Shown one piece after another: positions 22,181 through 32,787 of a stretch of 64,000 nucleotides of DNA. The notes beneath the pieces were generated by a model. It did no database searches and was not told the DNA's origin. It saw only the letters and a list, made by a program, of their open reading frames with translations. A program made the translations under genes and the position numbers. Every line of letters starts with the position of its first letter. Position 1 is the first letter of the stretch. The DNA lies in assembly GCA_019914945.1 (NCBI GenBank), contig CM034100.1, positions 12,039,096-12,103,095 of the forward strand, in the 5' to 3' direction. Source of the DNA: Typha latifolia. Its lineage: Eukaryota; Streptophyta; Magnoliopsida; Poales; Typhaceae.

Positions 22181-22993
22181 TGAAAAAACCCCTAGACATA
22201 AGTATGTATCTAAATACTAGGCAATGATATCACTCGTTCGCTTAAGTAAAAGTCCAAAGAAATATTAAAAACGAAAGCAGAGATGAACGCCAAGATTTTA
22301 ACGTAGAAAAACCCAAATGGAAAAAAACCACGGATACAAACTCGGATCAAAACCAATTACTAGGATAGTAGCAGTTACAAGAAGTCTCAAAAAGTAGGAC
22401 CTTGTTAGTTGAAGAACTGATGTAGCCTCAAGAAGTCTCCTTCAAAATTGCTTCTTCAACCACCCTAGAGTTAGGGCATCACGAAAGTCTTATCCGAACT
22501 CCAAGATAGAGCCAAATCCAAGTCTTATTCGAACTCACGAAAGTCCAAGAATTTCAAACTTCGTTGGTGCGTTCGAATGCGGCCCGGGTGCGTTCGAACG
22601 GGCCCAAGTGCGTTCGAACGCGACAGCCTGAATTTCTCAAGTTGCGTTCCAACGCGTTTGTGAACGCAGCTCTTGGTCTGTGTGAACGTATGTACCCGCG
22701 TTCAAACGCGCTTTTGAACGCAGCTCTCGGTTTGTTCGAGCACGTGAGCCCGTGTTCGAACGCGCTTGCGAATGCAGCTCTCAGTCTATGTGAATATGTG
22801 AGCCCGCGTTCGAACGCGCTTATGAACGCAGTGTGAACGCGGTATGAACGTGATGTGAACTCATAAACTTTTCTCCAATAATCTTGCAATTCTTCAAACT
22901 AGAGATTTTCTAGACTTGTATAAAAGCTCATATACATGTATAAATACACTTAGAATATTTTATACGCAATTGCCAACAATTAAAAACCTAACA
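22181..22993 (-). mobile_element. 3' LTR of the nested copia element
   Basis: TGAAAAAACC to CCTAACA, 813 bases. It holds palindromes at 22565-22860. The TATA-bearing segment present in the other copies is replaced here (about 22478-22500). The PPT on the minus strand, CCAAAGGGAGAG, lies directly right at 22996-23008. Confidence 0.9.
22565..22860 (-). repeat. Palindrome cluster and 54-bp tandem repeats in copia 3' LTR
   Basis: Exact GCGTTCGAACGC at 22610-22621 and 22806-22817. From about 22640 a unit near 54 bp repeats three to four times; each unit has one palindrome, a CAGCTCT-like segment and a spaced GTGAACGC half-site. Confidence 0.85.
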
Positions 22994-23476
22994 ATCTCTC
23001 CCTTTGGCAATTTCTGACAAAATATCTAAATTACAAGATATTACAAAGAATTCAAAATGAGCAGTCAACAAATCTAGAATATTTAGCACATCAATCCCTG
23101 CAAATAAAAATATACCGATCCAAGATCAAGTGAAAATAACTAGAAGTGAAAAAATAATTCAAACACAAGTTCTCAAGCAAACACAAGTTCAGAATTTCTT
23201 CAAGCAAAGTTATTAGCCAGTAAACTTAAACTAGTAAACTCCCTCTACGCCAGTATTCCCCCTACACCAGTAAACTTCTAAACTCTAAACTCACTCCGAA
23301 CATCTAAACTCTCCCCTTTTTGACACAAATACCAAAGACTAAGAACTAGGAGGAAACTGACGATGAAGAATCGACAAAACGGAGTCGAGCACGGTCCCCT
23401 AATGAGCTTGCTCAGCTCGTAAATCATTCACGGTCGAATTAAGTCCTACACCTGAGTGCTAAGCTGATCAAAACGG

Positions 23477-24325
23477 TCAGAGAACTGTGGTAACTCCCCC
23501 CTCAGGATGAGATGAGTCATCGTCAGAACTGTCGAGGTGAGATGGACGTCCAGCGGCGGAAGAGGAGGATGGCTTGAGAGGTGACAGCTGATCATGAGCT
23601 TGACTCCGCTTAAGTGTTATCTGATCCAATGGTTTTTGAGCAGTAAGCGAAGCTTCTGAGGCATCCACGCGCACCCATTTCTGAGTGCACAGTTTGGTAA
23701 TAAAAATACCAAACAACAACCCTTCACGAGGCGCTTCTTTCTGTGTAGCTGTCAAAATGGAATCGTATATCACAGCAGCCAAATCAATAGAAATCCTCGA
23801 CAGCATCGCATGAAGGAGGAAGGCACGATCTGGACTAATACTTGAATGTCGAGTCTTAGGGGTGACGTTGTAAAGACAAAACAGGTGTAGCATGCGAGCC
23901 ACTGACGTCAGTTTCGCATGATCTTTAACATCAGGAAGCAGATCAGAAGATCGGTATTGGAACTCACCATCAGGAAGTTGTAGTTCAGCAAGAATGACAT
24001 CAGGGTCCAAATATATCGAAACCCCACGGACTATAGAACGTATACAACGTTCCAAAACAGTGGCATTGCTAAAAGATTTCCTGACAACGTCCACATATAA
24101 TGTCCCGTTCATCCGACACATGGACAACCATCCTCGCTCAGTAAATATTTGTTCCATCCCCAAGGCGCAAAAATCAGAAATGACAACTGATCGTTCACAA
24201 ATAATAGGTCGAGTGCCAAAATTATATTTATATCGCCCTGCAGCAGTAGATGTAGAAAACTTGGGAGCCGAAGATGGTGACGAAGGCGGCCTTGGTTTCT
24301 TAGAAACTGCAGCTTTTTTAGGCAT
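23477..24325 (-). CDS. Env-like / putative plant transposon protein ORF of copia element
   Basis: 282 codons, uninterrupted. I chose the ATG at 24323-24325; the upstream in-frame extension has no ATG. The N-terminus is basic and Ser/Pro-rich (MPKKAAVSKKPRPPSSPSS). The middle carries ICERSVVISDFCALG, then FTERGWLSMC and YVDVVRKSF, then RGVSIYLDPDVILAELQLPD. This layout matches, as I recall it, the 'putative plant transposon protein' and Athila ORF1-like domains found in the third ORF of plant retroelements. The C-terminus is Ser/Asp-rich. I see no clear signal peptide or membrane segment, so 'envelope' is a positional name only. It lies downstream of RNase H by about 1.5 kb, in the same orientation, preceded by promoter-like elements at 24747-24850. 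Confidence 0.75.
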   Translation of the reverse strand: MPKKAAVSKKPRPPSSPSSAPKFSTSTAAGRYKYNFGTRPIICERSVVISDFCALGMEQIFTERGWLSMCRMNGTLYVDVVRKSFSNATVLERCIRSIVRGVSIYLDPDVILAELQLPDGEFQYRSSDLLPDVKDHAKLTSVARMLHLFCLYNVTPKTRHSSISPDRAFLLHAMLSRISIDLAAVIYDSILTATQKEAPREGLLFGIFITKLCTQKWVRVDASEASLTAQKPLDQITLKRSQAHDQLSPLKPSSSSAAGRPSHLDSSDDDSSHPEGGVTTVL

Positions 24326-24746
24326 TCTAGAGAAAAAAATAAGTCGCAAGATTCAACATAAAAAGTTCTAGAAACCATGAAGACCCTAAGTGAAATCCAT
24401 CTTCCACTTGAAAAAACTAAGTTATCATGTTCAATCGCACAAGAAACATCAAGATATTAACTTTAACATGATCAAAACTTGAAAACGCACAAAATCAATC
24501 AAGATCAAGAGACTCAATTAAATAAAAAAATAAGAAAATTGATGTATGATCATATCTCGCAAAAAGTAAAGAAAAACTTGAAGTTTCGGCCGAAAGACGC
24601 TAGATTCGAAGGAGAACTATCCTCTAAACAGGTTTGAAGTGAAAAATTTGATGAAAAAGATGAAGATCTTGAAGATTTGGGAGAAAGAAAATTAAGGGTT
24701 TCTAGGGTTTGGAAAATAAAAGATGAAAACCCTTGGGTTTGGATGC

Positions 24747-24850
24747 ACTATATAAAGAACCCCTGAGTGCGTTCGAACGCACCAGTCTACGCGTTCGAAT
24801 GCGCCAAACACCGTGTTCAAACTCAAGAAGTCTGCGTTCGAACGCCCCTT
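24747..24850 (-). promoter_or_regulatory. Putative internal promoter upstream of env-like ORF
   Basis: On the minus strand the order is palindrome GCGTTCGAACGC (24834-24845), a decayed copy, GCATTCGAACGC (24791-24802), exact palindrome (24769-24780), TTTATATAG TATA-like box (24748-24757), then a pyrimidine-rich leader with an AAACCCTAG telo-box-like element near 24701-24711. The ATG of the env-like ORF is about 420 bases further on; TTTTTTTCTCTAG just before it could be a 3' splice site. The TATA-like sequence is near-palindromic, so its direction is not certain from sequence alone. Confidence 0.55.
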
Positions 24851-25862
24851 TTTTTAAAATAAAAAAACCTAAGAAAATAAATAAATAAAATCTTTTTGGA
24901 TATGCACTTCTAGAAATTCAAACTAGATTCAAGGCATAGAATATGACAATCAAATGAAATAAGTCATACACAGATCAATTAATTCATCAAAAGCATATTA
25001 TAATCAATTCTAATGCATCACTCAAAATTAAATTAATCTTGATTGATCATAACAATATGCATATGCAAGTTGAGCATAGATAACATGAAATATTTTTCTT
25101 AAATAAATTTTCCTATTTAAACAATGATACGACACAATAGTCAAACCGACTTGGTATTTAAATTTACAATTTTCGACTTATTCTCCATAACAGAACAAGA
25201 ATTTTTCTCGTAATTTTTTTTATACTGAAACCATATAAGTAGATGCAATGATGGCTTTCACACATGAGTAGGTAGCCATTTTCCTGTAGTACATATCAAA
25301 CAATGTGCAAGAAGATATTCACATATATTAAAAAAAATTTATTTAATTTGTAAGCAATGTACTAAGTCAAACTGGACTCTAAACAAGATGGCTTTCATAC
25401 TAACTCATTGTTGCCCTTTTCATTGATCTTTTATGAACACATTTTCGATGACTAAGCATGAGGTCAAACTGTGCAAATTAAAGTCAATAGTGAGCTATTT
25501 AAAAAAAAATTCATGATGTTATGCTCACTTAAGAATATACACATGTTATGAGTGCATTAAATTTAGTTTAATTATCATAGAAATCAAGAGAGTGAATAAA
25601 TCAAAAATAATACAATAAGTAAGATGATAAAATTGACTATAATAACTTATAATCGAGAAAAAAATCATATTTATATGTCAAGAATATATTATTAAATCGA
25701 GGAGTGCATCAAAATTTTTGTTTTATAAAAAATAAAACTCTCGACAAATCTGGAACTAAAACAAAATAGAAAATTTTAGAGTAAAAGAAAACCTAAAAAG
25801 AAACGAAATGAAATAAAAAAAACGTAAACAAAAGAAAAAAAATCTGTCCAAAGCACAAATCC
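24851..25862. other. AT-rich spacer between RNase H and env-like ORF
   Basis: About 1 kb, strongly AT-rich, with no open frame of note and no recognisable domain on either strand. It is part of the copia internal region. Confidence 0.7.
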
Positions 25863-26280
25863 CTAAAGAAGTACGAAGATACTCAAATCTCTGTAAATCC
25901 AAAGGTTTGCAAACAAATTTCCTAACTGTTTCTCCGTCTCAACATGTTTCAGTGCTATTATTTTGTCTTCAACTAACTCGCGTATAAAATGATGTTGGAT
26001 ATCAATATGTTTTGTAGGCGAGTGTTGAACATGATTTTTCGATATATTAATAGCACTCATGTTGTCACAATAAAGCACCATAGTATCTTGTTCAAAGCCG
26101 TAATCTTTGACTATCTGTTTTATCCATAGTAACTAAGAACAACAACTTCCCGCTGCAATGTACTCGGCCTCCATAGTAGATAAAGATATTGAGTTTTGTT
26201 TCTTACTATGCCAAGCAACTAGATTGTTTCCAATATAAAAACATCCACTTGAGGTACTTTTTCTATCACCTACCTAATCA
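25863..26280 (-). pseudogene. copia RNase H (nested element)
   Basis: On the minus strand: a KSTSSGCFYIGNN block near 26225-26270, the STMEAEYIAAGSC block near 26145-26185, a stop near 26133, then YCDNMSAINISKNHVQH near 26025-26075 and KHIDIQHHFIRELVEDK near 25970-26010. It removes the RNA strand during cDNA synthesis in intact elements. One stop and a changed C-terminus make it non-functional as part of a polyprotein. Confidence 0.85.
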
Positions 26281-27347
26281 AAATCTGTGTATCCAGATAT
26301 GATAGCACCCGAGATATAAGTAAACCAAATGCCTAAATCAACTATGCCACTGACATATTTTATAATACGTTTCACAGCAAACAAATGTGTCTCCTTAAGT
26401 TCAGACTGAAACTTAGCACACACACCGACGCTAAATGCAATGTCTGGTCTACTAGTAGTTAAGTACAAAAGACTACCAATAATGCTCCTATATAGTGTCT
26501 GATCAACACTTTTTCCTGAAATATCCTTATCTAGTTTGGTAGTTGTACTTATAGGAGTTCTAGCATATTTTGCATTTTCTAAACCGAATTTAGTCACAAG
26601 ATCCTTAGCATACTTGGTTTGAGCGATAAATATCCCTCTTTCCAATTGAGTAATTTGAAGTCCCAAAAAGAACTTCAACTCACCCATCACGCTCATCTCA
26701 AAATGACTGTGGATGAGATCTGCAAACTCCTTAGCTAAAGATTGACTCGTTGCCTCGAAGACAATGTCATCCACATATATTTGTGCCATAACTAAACTCT
26801 TGTTCACACGTCTAATGAACAATATCTTGTCCACTCCCCCTCGACTGATCCCCGCATGCACTAAAAAAGTGGTCAACTTCTCATACCACGCTCTTGGAGC
26901 TTGTTTTAGCCCGTAGAGGGCCTTTTTCAATTTAAACACATGAGAAGGAAATTTATGATCTTCGAACCCCATAGGTTGTTCTACAAAAACATCTTCATTC
27001 AAAGTATCATTCAAGAAAGCACTTTTAACATCCATTTGAAACAATTTAAATTTTAAATGACAAGCAATAGCAAACAGTATACGAATAGACTCTAATCTAG
27101 CAACAGGAGCAAATGTCTCATCAAAATCTATACCCTCAATCTGAGTATATTCTTGTGCTACTAGTCTAGCTTTATTTCGAACTATATTGCCATGTTCATC
27201 ACTTTTATTCTTGGATATCCATTTTGTTCCAATGACGTTCACATTATTAGGTCTAGGAACTAAATACCAAACATCATTCCTAGAAAATTGCTCTAATTCC
27301 TCATGTATAGCATTAACCCAAGAATCGTCTAACAATGCTTCGTTCAC
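26281..27347 (-). pseudogene. copia reverse transcriptase (nested element)
   Basis: Open for about 355 codons. Blocks: NDVWYLVPRP near 27250, GTKWISKNK near 27195-27230, ARLVAQEYTQIEGIDFDETFAPV near 27100-27165, LFQMDVKSAFLN near 27010-27045, KLKKALYGLKQAPRAWYEK near 26880-26940, catalytic YVDD at 26766-26777, and ELKFFLGLQI near 26650-26680. All core catalytic residues are present. Neighbouring integrase and gag are broken, so it is called a pseudogene as part of pol. Confidence 0.88.
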
Positions 27348-27399
27348 ATTTTTAGGTTTAAAAAAAGATGTATAACAAGTAAATGATACTTCACTTTGG

Positions 27400-28912
27400 A
27401 TTTATCGTCTTGTCTTAATTGGTTCATTCACGTCTTTGATCATTTGTGATAGTGGATGATTTAATTTCACTTTGGCAGATGACTCTGGTACGTTGCAGTC
27501 ATCTTTGTTCATTTCAACTTTGTCCTCGTCCTGATTCTCAATTTCCAGATCAAGCTCCTTTTCAATTTCTTCGTCATGCAGAAACAAAAATAGGAGTAGC
27601 TTCAGTTATATCAGCAGTGGATTCATCTATCATAATATTAGCAGATTCCATAACAGTAGAAGTTTCAAAATTAAATACTTTGTAGACTCTACTATTATTA
27701 GAATACCCTAAGAAGATGCCCTCACTACTTCTAGTGTCAAATTTAGTCAAATGTTCTTGATCACGCAAGATATAGTATTTACTACCAAAAACTCAAAAAT
27801 ATTTAATGCTAGGTTTCTTACCTTTTCAGATTTCATATGCAGTCATTTTTGTACCTAGTCTAAGATAAACACGATTTATCACATGTACCGCTGTATTAAC
27901 CGCCTCTGCCCAAAACCTTTGAGTAACATTTTTAGCGTGAAGCATAAACCTAGCCATTTCCTACACAACTCGGTTTTTTCTTTCCACAACCCCGTTCTGT
28001 TGTGAAGTTATAAGAGCTAAAAATTCATGTTGAATACCAAGAGAATCGCAAAATATAAAAAAAATTCATTTTCAGATTCTCTATCATGATTAGAACGAAT
28101 CCTAACTAGGGTAGTAGATTTTTCATTTTGCAATTTTAAGCATAGTGATTTAAAAACTTCAAACGTTTCAGACTTCTCACGTAAAAAGGCAACCCAGGTA
28201 TATCTAGAATAATCATCGACCATTAAGAATATATAGCGTTTACCTCCAAGACTTTCAATTTTTGATGGACCCATCAAGTCCATGTGAACTAATTGTAGCA
28301 CACGGTCAGTGGTAGCTGCATTTACTTTCTTGTATGAGATCCTAATTTGTTTTCCAATTTGACACGAATCGCACACTCTTTTTGACATTTCTTTCATCTT
28401 AGGTATTCCTCTTACCACTTCTTGTTTGGACAGATTAAATAATTCATTATGATTCACATGTCCAAGACGTTGATGCCAAAGATCTGCAATGTCGAAAGAG
28501 GCACTGTTACATTTCAGTTTATATGAAGTTCGAACAACATAGCAATTATCAGATGTTTTAGATCTATAACATATAACATTACCATCATGATCTAGAATAG
28601 TACAATCATTTTTGGAGAATTTTACCTCATAATCTTCATCATAAAATTGACTGATGCTTAGTAGATTTGCTTTCAAGCCCTTAACATAAAGAACATTTTC
28701 AAAAATAGTAACCCCCGGAGAACTTACCTTTCCTTTACCTATTACCTTGGATGAATTACCATCTCCGAATGTCACAACTCCCCCTTCATATTTTTCAAGA
28801 TTAGAAAATAAGGACTTGTTACTCAACATATGTCTAGAACAACCACTGTCTAAATACCACAAATCAAAATTTAAAGCTTTCAAGGCTGTATGCACAACAT
28901 AACATTTCAAAT
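27400..28912 (-). pseudogene. copia protease and integrase (nested element)
   Basis: On the minus strand: protease DSG at 28842-28850 (WYLDSGCSRHM), then the pre-integrase motif LWHQRLGHVNHNELFNL near 28435-28485 and CDSCQIGKQ near 28350-28375. The integrase core has VHMDLMGPSK near 28255-28290 with the first Asp; the second catalytic Asp, usually in RxDxGxEF, reads RSNHDRE near 28085-28105, an Asp-to-Asn change. The Glu region (QQNGVVERK) near 27975-28000 lies in a shifted frame. The C-terminus is FDTRSSEGIFLGYS near 27705-27745. Confidence 0.85.
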
Positions 28913-28959
28913 CACTTTTCTTAACCCATATGGCCTTTGTTTTAATCCTATAAATGAAA

Positions 28960-30663
28960 GAACTTCTAGGTTTTCGTAAAAATTTGCAATGAGGTCGAAT
29001 ATGCCCTAAAATGCCGCAATGAAAGCATTCGGAACAAACCCTTTTCTACTCACTTTTTGTTGAGTGTGACTAAAGTTTACCTTTGGCGCCGCTAAAGAGT
29101 TACCAGATTGTTGATTAACCTTCAGTTTAGAGACATTTATCTAGGATTTCTTTGAAAATGCGGTCGATGACCTCAAGTTATCTTCATTTTGTATACTTGT
29201 AGAAATAAAGACAGTTTTACTATTATTTGAATTACTAGAGTATCCAATACCATACCTGTCTTTTCCAGAAATCTGAGCTTTTAAAATCTCGTCTAGTTTG
29301 TTCTTCCCTTTAAGAAATATCACTTCTAGTTCAACTTCATTAGTCTTCATATTATTTTTCACATCGTCAAGTTGTTCAGAGAGGTTTTTGATACGTTCAA
29401 GTTCCAATTTGTACTTGTCCTCAAATTGATTTCTTTCTGATTCAATTACCTTGAGTTGTTGAAGTAGTCTAAGATTTTTTTTTTTGAGTTTAAACGATTC
29501 TAGGTATAAGTCATTATATGTCTTTTGTATTTCAGATTCATCTTTCTCAGCTGGTAACATATCCAGATTATCTGTACTATCAGTATCAACTACAGAGTCA
29601 GTATTAAGAAAAGAGGAGGCAAAAGCTACAAAGTTTTTTTCATCTTTCTCAGAATCATCATCAGATCCATCTGAGTCATTCCAAGTGATTTTCATAGCTT
29701 TAACCTTCCTTTTAAGATGATTAGGGCATTCTTGTGCGATGTGTCCAAAATCAGAACATTCAAAATATCGAACTTTATTCTCAGAATTCTTATTTTTCTG
29801 TTTGACAATGTTGTTATTTACCCCTGTATTCGAACTCATAGTATTCTTCTTTTTCATAAAAGCTTTGTTTTTCTCAAGTTTTTCAGCATTCAACTTGTTT
29901 GGCTTTCGAAAGAATTTATTGAACTTTTTGACAAACATAGCCAACATCTACATCCCCTTCATCATCAGACTCCTCTATATTTTGTTCAACTGTGGATAGG
30001 GCCATCCCTTTGGACTTTCTCGGTCTTGAAAGGATGGACTCAAATGTTTGTAGATTTTCTACCAATTGTTCAACTTTCATAGAATCGATATCCTTACTTT
30101 TCTCAATAGCTGTAACTTTCACCTGAAACCTTTTTAAAAGAGACCTAAGGATCTTACAAACAATTCTATTTTTAGGAATTTTCTCTCCTAGGTTGAAACT
30201 TGAGTTGACTATATCTCAGCTTTGCGTAGAACTCATCAAATGTCTCATTCTCCTCCATACGTAGAGTTTCAAAACTAGTAGTCAACCTTTGAAGTTTAGA
30301 AAGTTTTACAACCAAAGTTCCTTCGTGAGTAGTTTCTAAGATTGTCCAAGCTTCTTTTGCTATCTCACGAGTAGAAATTCTTCTAAATTCTTCCAAGGAA
30401 ACACAATTAAAAATTGCATTTATTGCCTTGCTATTCCATCCAACTTTTTCATAATCTGTCATATCCCATGACTCTATCAGTTTTTCAGCAAGTTTATCAT
30501 CCACCATATACATTGGTGGACTCCAACCGTTCACAACGGCAAACCATACTCACTCGTCTATATACTTCAAGTAAGCTCTCATCCTAACTTTCCAATATCC
30601 ATAATTTGATCCATCTAGAATAGGAGGTCTAATAGACGATGATCCATCTCTATGAAAATCCAT
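28960..30663 (-). pseudogene. copia gag with coiled coil and two CCHC knuckles (nested element)
   Basis: The ATG is at 30661-30663, 35 bases inside the PBS. RPPILDGSNYGYWKVRM near 30580-30630 is the capsid start; a stop follows near 30552. The central gag block is EEFRRISTREIAKEAWTIL near 30345-30400. Knuckle 1 near 29725-29765 reads YFECSDFGHIAQEC, with its first Cys changed to Tyr. A Lys/Glu-rich coiled-coil-like segment spans 29300-29550. Knuckle 2, CFHCGILGHIRPHC, is intact near 28987-29030 in a shifted frame. Such a long, two-knuckle gag is unusual for copia. Confidence 0.85.
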
Positions 30664-30697
30664 GCATATCTTATCTCTCTCTACGGGTGAGAGAACC

Positions 30698-30710
30698 TAC
30701 TCTGATACCA
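30698..30710 (-). other. Primer binding site of nested copia element
   Basis: The minus strand reads TTGGTATCAGAGT next to the LTR end at 30713. It fits initiator-Met tRNA priming. Confidence 0.85.
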
Positions 30711-30712
30711 AT

Positions 30713-31700
30713 TGAAAAAACCCATAGACACAAGTATGTATCTAAATACTAGGCAATGATATTACTCGTTCGCTTAAATAAAAGTCCAAAGAAATATTAA
30801 AAACGAAAGCAGAGATGAACGCCAAGATTTTAACGTGGAAAAATACAAACAGGAAAAAACCACGGATCCAAACTCGGATAAAAAATAATCACTAAGATAG
30901 TAGCAGTTACAAGACTGACTCACAAAATAACCTGTCGATCTAAACGACTTTGTTTCTCTCAGTCTTGCTCGCTAGAACCCACGATTCACTGCTTCTCGTG
31001 ATTGATGTCCAACATCAGTAGCCCTTGAGATTGATCTTTCGTCTAGATAGCCCTTAAGATAAAAGATTAAGCTTTTTAGAAGAGTAGGACCTTGTTAGTT
31101 GAAGAACTGATGTAGCCTCAAGAAATCTCCTTCAATATTGCTTTTTCAACCACCCTAGAGTTAGGGCATCACAATACTTATATATGATCTCCAAGATAGA
31201 GCCAAATCCAAGTCTTATCCGAACTCACGAAAGTCCAAGAATTTCAAACTTTGTTGGTGCGTTCGAACATGGCCCGGGTGCATTCGAACGGCCTGACTTG
31301 ATCTTAGGTGCATTAGAACGGGCCCAAGTGCATTCGAATGCGACAGTTTGAATTTCTCAGGTTGCGTTTGAACGCGTTTGTAAACGCAGCTCTCGGTCTG
31401 TGTGAACGCATGTACCCGTGTTTGAACGCGCTTGTGAACACAGCTCTCGATCTGTGTGAACGCCTGAGCCCTTGTTCGAACATGCTTGTGAATGCAGCTC
31501 TTGGTCTGTGTGTACGCGTGAGCCCACGTTCGAACGCGCTTGTGAACGCAGTGTGAACGTGATGTGAACTCATAAACTTTTCTCCAATAATCTTGTAATT
31601 CTTCTAATTAGAGATTTTCTAGACTTGTATAAAAGCTCATATACATATATAAATACACTTAGAATATTGTACACAATTGCCAACAATTATAAACCTAACA
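30713..31700 (-). mobile_element. 5' LTR of the nested copia element
   Basis: 988 bases, TGAAAAAACCC to CCTAACA on the plus strand. On the minus strand, palindromes (31255-31560) precede the TATA box CATATATAAG at 31178-31187. CCACGTTAAAATC in the transcribed part is also seen in other copia LTRs in this window. Confidence 0.92.
31255..31560 (-). repeat. Palindrome cluster with 54-bp tandem repeats in copia 5' LTR
   Basis: The CAGCTCT-like anchor recurs at 31387, 31441 and 31495, an exact 54-bp period. Each unit holds one GCGTTCGAACGC variant. Further variants run to 31261, about 70 bases from the TATA box. Confidence 0.9.
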
Positions 31701-31961
31701 CTACCTTAACCATCTCTATATCCCATACAGTTTTTACCACAATTGTAGGCCAATCATAGCCTTCAACCATCTATCGTATTCACATCGGCAAACCACCACT
31801 ACCATCATCGTTTGTCAAGCCACCTCCATCAACTACTCGGCCTCCACTCTATTATCACCTCCATCCTCTACCTAGAAATTCGTGCCTCTGCTCATGGATC
31901 CCAAATCCCATGCAAATCTAGATCTCAACTACCACGAATCGGATCAAGCCGATTTATAACA
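31701..31961 (+). mobile_element. 5' LTR of element B, second part
   Basis: It resumes after the copia element with CTACCTTAACC and matches the 3' LTR at 33370-33533. It ends GATTTATAACA at 31961. Confidence 0.85.
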
Positions 31962-32787
31962 ATTGGTATCATAGCCAACGATCTTGGGATCATCACGGCT
32001 ACAACAAGATCGAAGGCAGCAAAGCAAACGAGCGAGCAAAGCATGCAGACCGACCACACGGCTCCGTCAAGATCGCCATCTCCACTGAGCTCGGGAGGTT
32101 GAACGAAAGGCGATCCTTGTGGACATGAACCAAAGTCGTCTAGAGCGTACACTTGATCATACCAATCGTAGGGAAGGTAATCAAGATGGCACACTGACGA
32201 GAGCAAGCACAGCCATCGAACCAGATCAAGCCATGGCAATGAGGCTGAACCTGCACTAAAGGCACCTCCACAACATGACGAAGGACCACCGAGGTATACA
32301 TCACCATCAAAGGAGACCTTGTTGCCCACACCGATAGCTAGGAATCCTAAAGCGGTCGTCAACCATTACCAATTGCCACCCAAGCTGCTAATTGAGGGCA
32401 TTAAAGCTTTGAAAGATATCGAGGATTCGATACCTCGACGGCCTGATCCTATGACTGCCTATCAAGTTCCTTATCAATCTAAAGGATAACCTTCTCAACC
32501 CATAAGCAATGTGCCAAATCCAAAACCGATCAATCCTTGCACAACGCCTAGACTAGACTCGAGCCTACATTGGATTGTGAGTGAGTTAAATTTTAGCCTT
32601 AGATTAATTAGTCGAGCACCAATCAGCGGGCTACATTGTGTTACACTTGGCTGAGCCATGGCCTCCTCCACAAGTCTTGTGCTCCTGGACTCGGCTCGAA
32701 AGATGGTGGGAATGATTCGGCAAATAACGAAGGTTTGAAAACCACCATGGACACCTTAAGGACAAGGTGGTCGAAAGCGTGGTCGAT
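31962..32787 (+). other. Short internal region of element B
   Basis: PBS TGGTATCATAGCC at 31964-31976 (one mismatch to the usual PBS). About 800 bases follow with no RT, integrase or RNase H. Short open pieces, such as SPSKETLLPTPIARNPK near 32305-32355, look gag-like in composition only. A purine-rich tract (32758-32780) precedes the 3' LTR and resembles that of element A. Confidence 0.7.

Larger units (their letters stand above)
22181..31700 (-). mobile_element. Ty1/copia element with env-like third ORF (SIRE/Maximus-like)
   Basis: On the minus strand: 5' LTR (30713-31700), PBS (30698-30710), long gag with two CCHC knuckles, protease, integrase, RT, RNase H, a 1.5 kb spacer with its own promoter-like elements, an env-like ORF, PPT and 3' LTR (22181-22993). 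The order protease-integrase-RT is Ty1/copia. A long gag plus a third ORF after pol points to the SIRE/Maximus lineage; that lineage call is inference. The insertion is in a gypsy LTR whose uninterrupted counterpart lies at 33360-33400. Confidence 0.92.

Noticed and set aside
22554..22889. Protein made of Arg/Thr/Val/Ala-rich repeats in several frames across the palindrome clusters
   Set aside because: The open frames arise because the GC-rich palindrome units lack stops on both strands. No conserved frame between copies.
31255..31560. CRISPR-like array (regular repeats near 54 bp)
   Set aside because: The context is a plant LTR, the repeats are themselves palindromic and degenerate, the 'spacers' are repeated too, and no cas genes exist.
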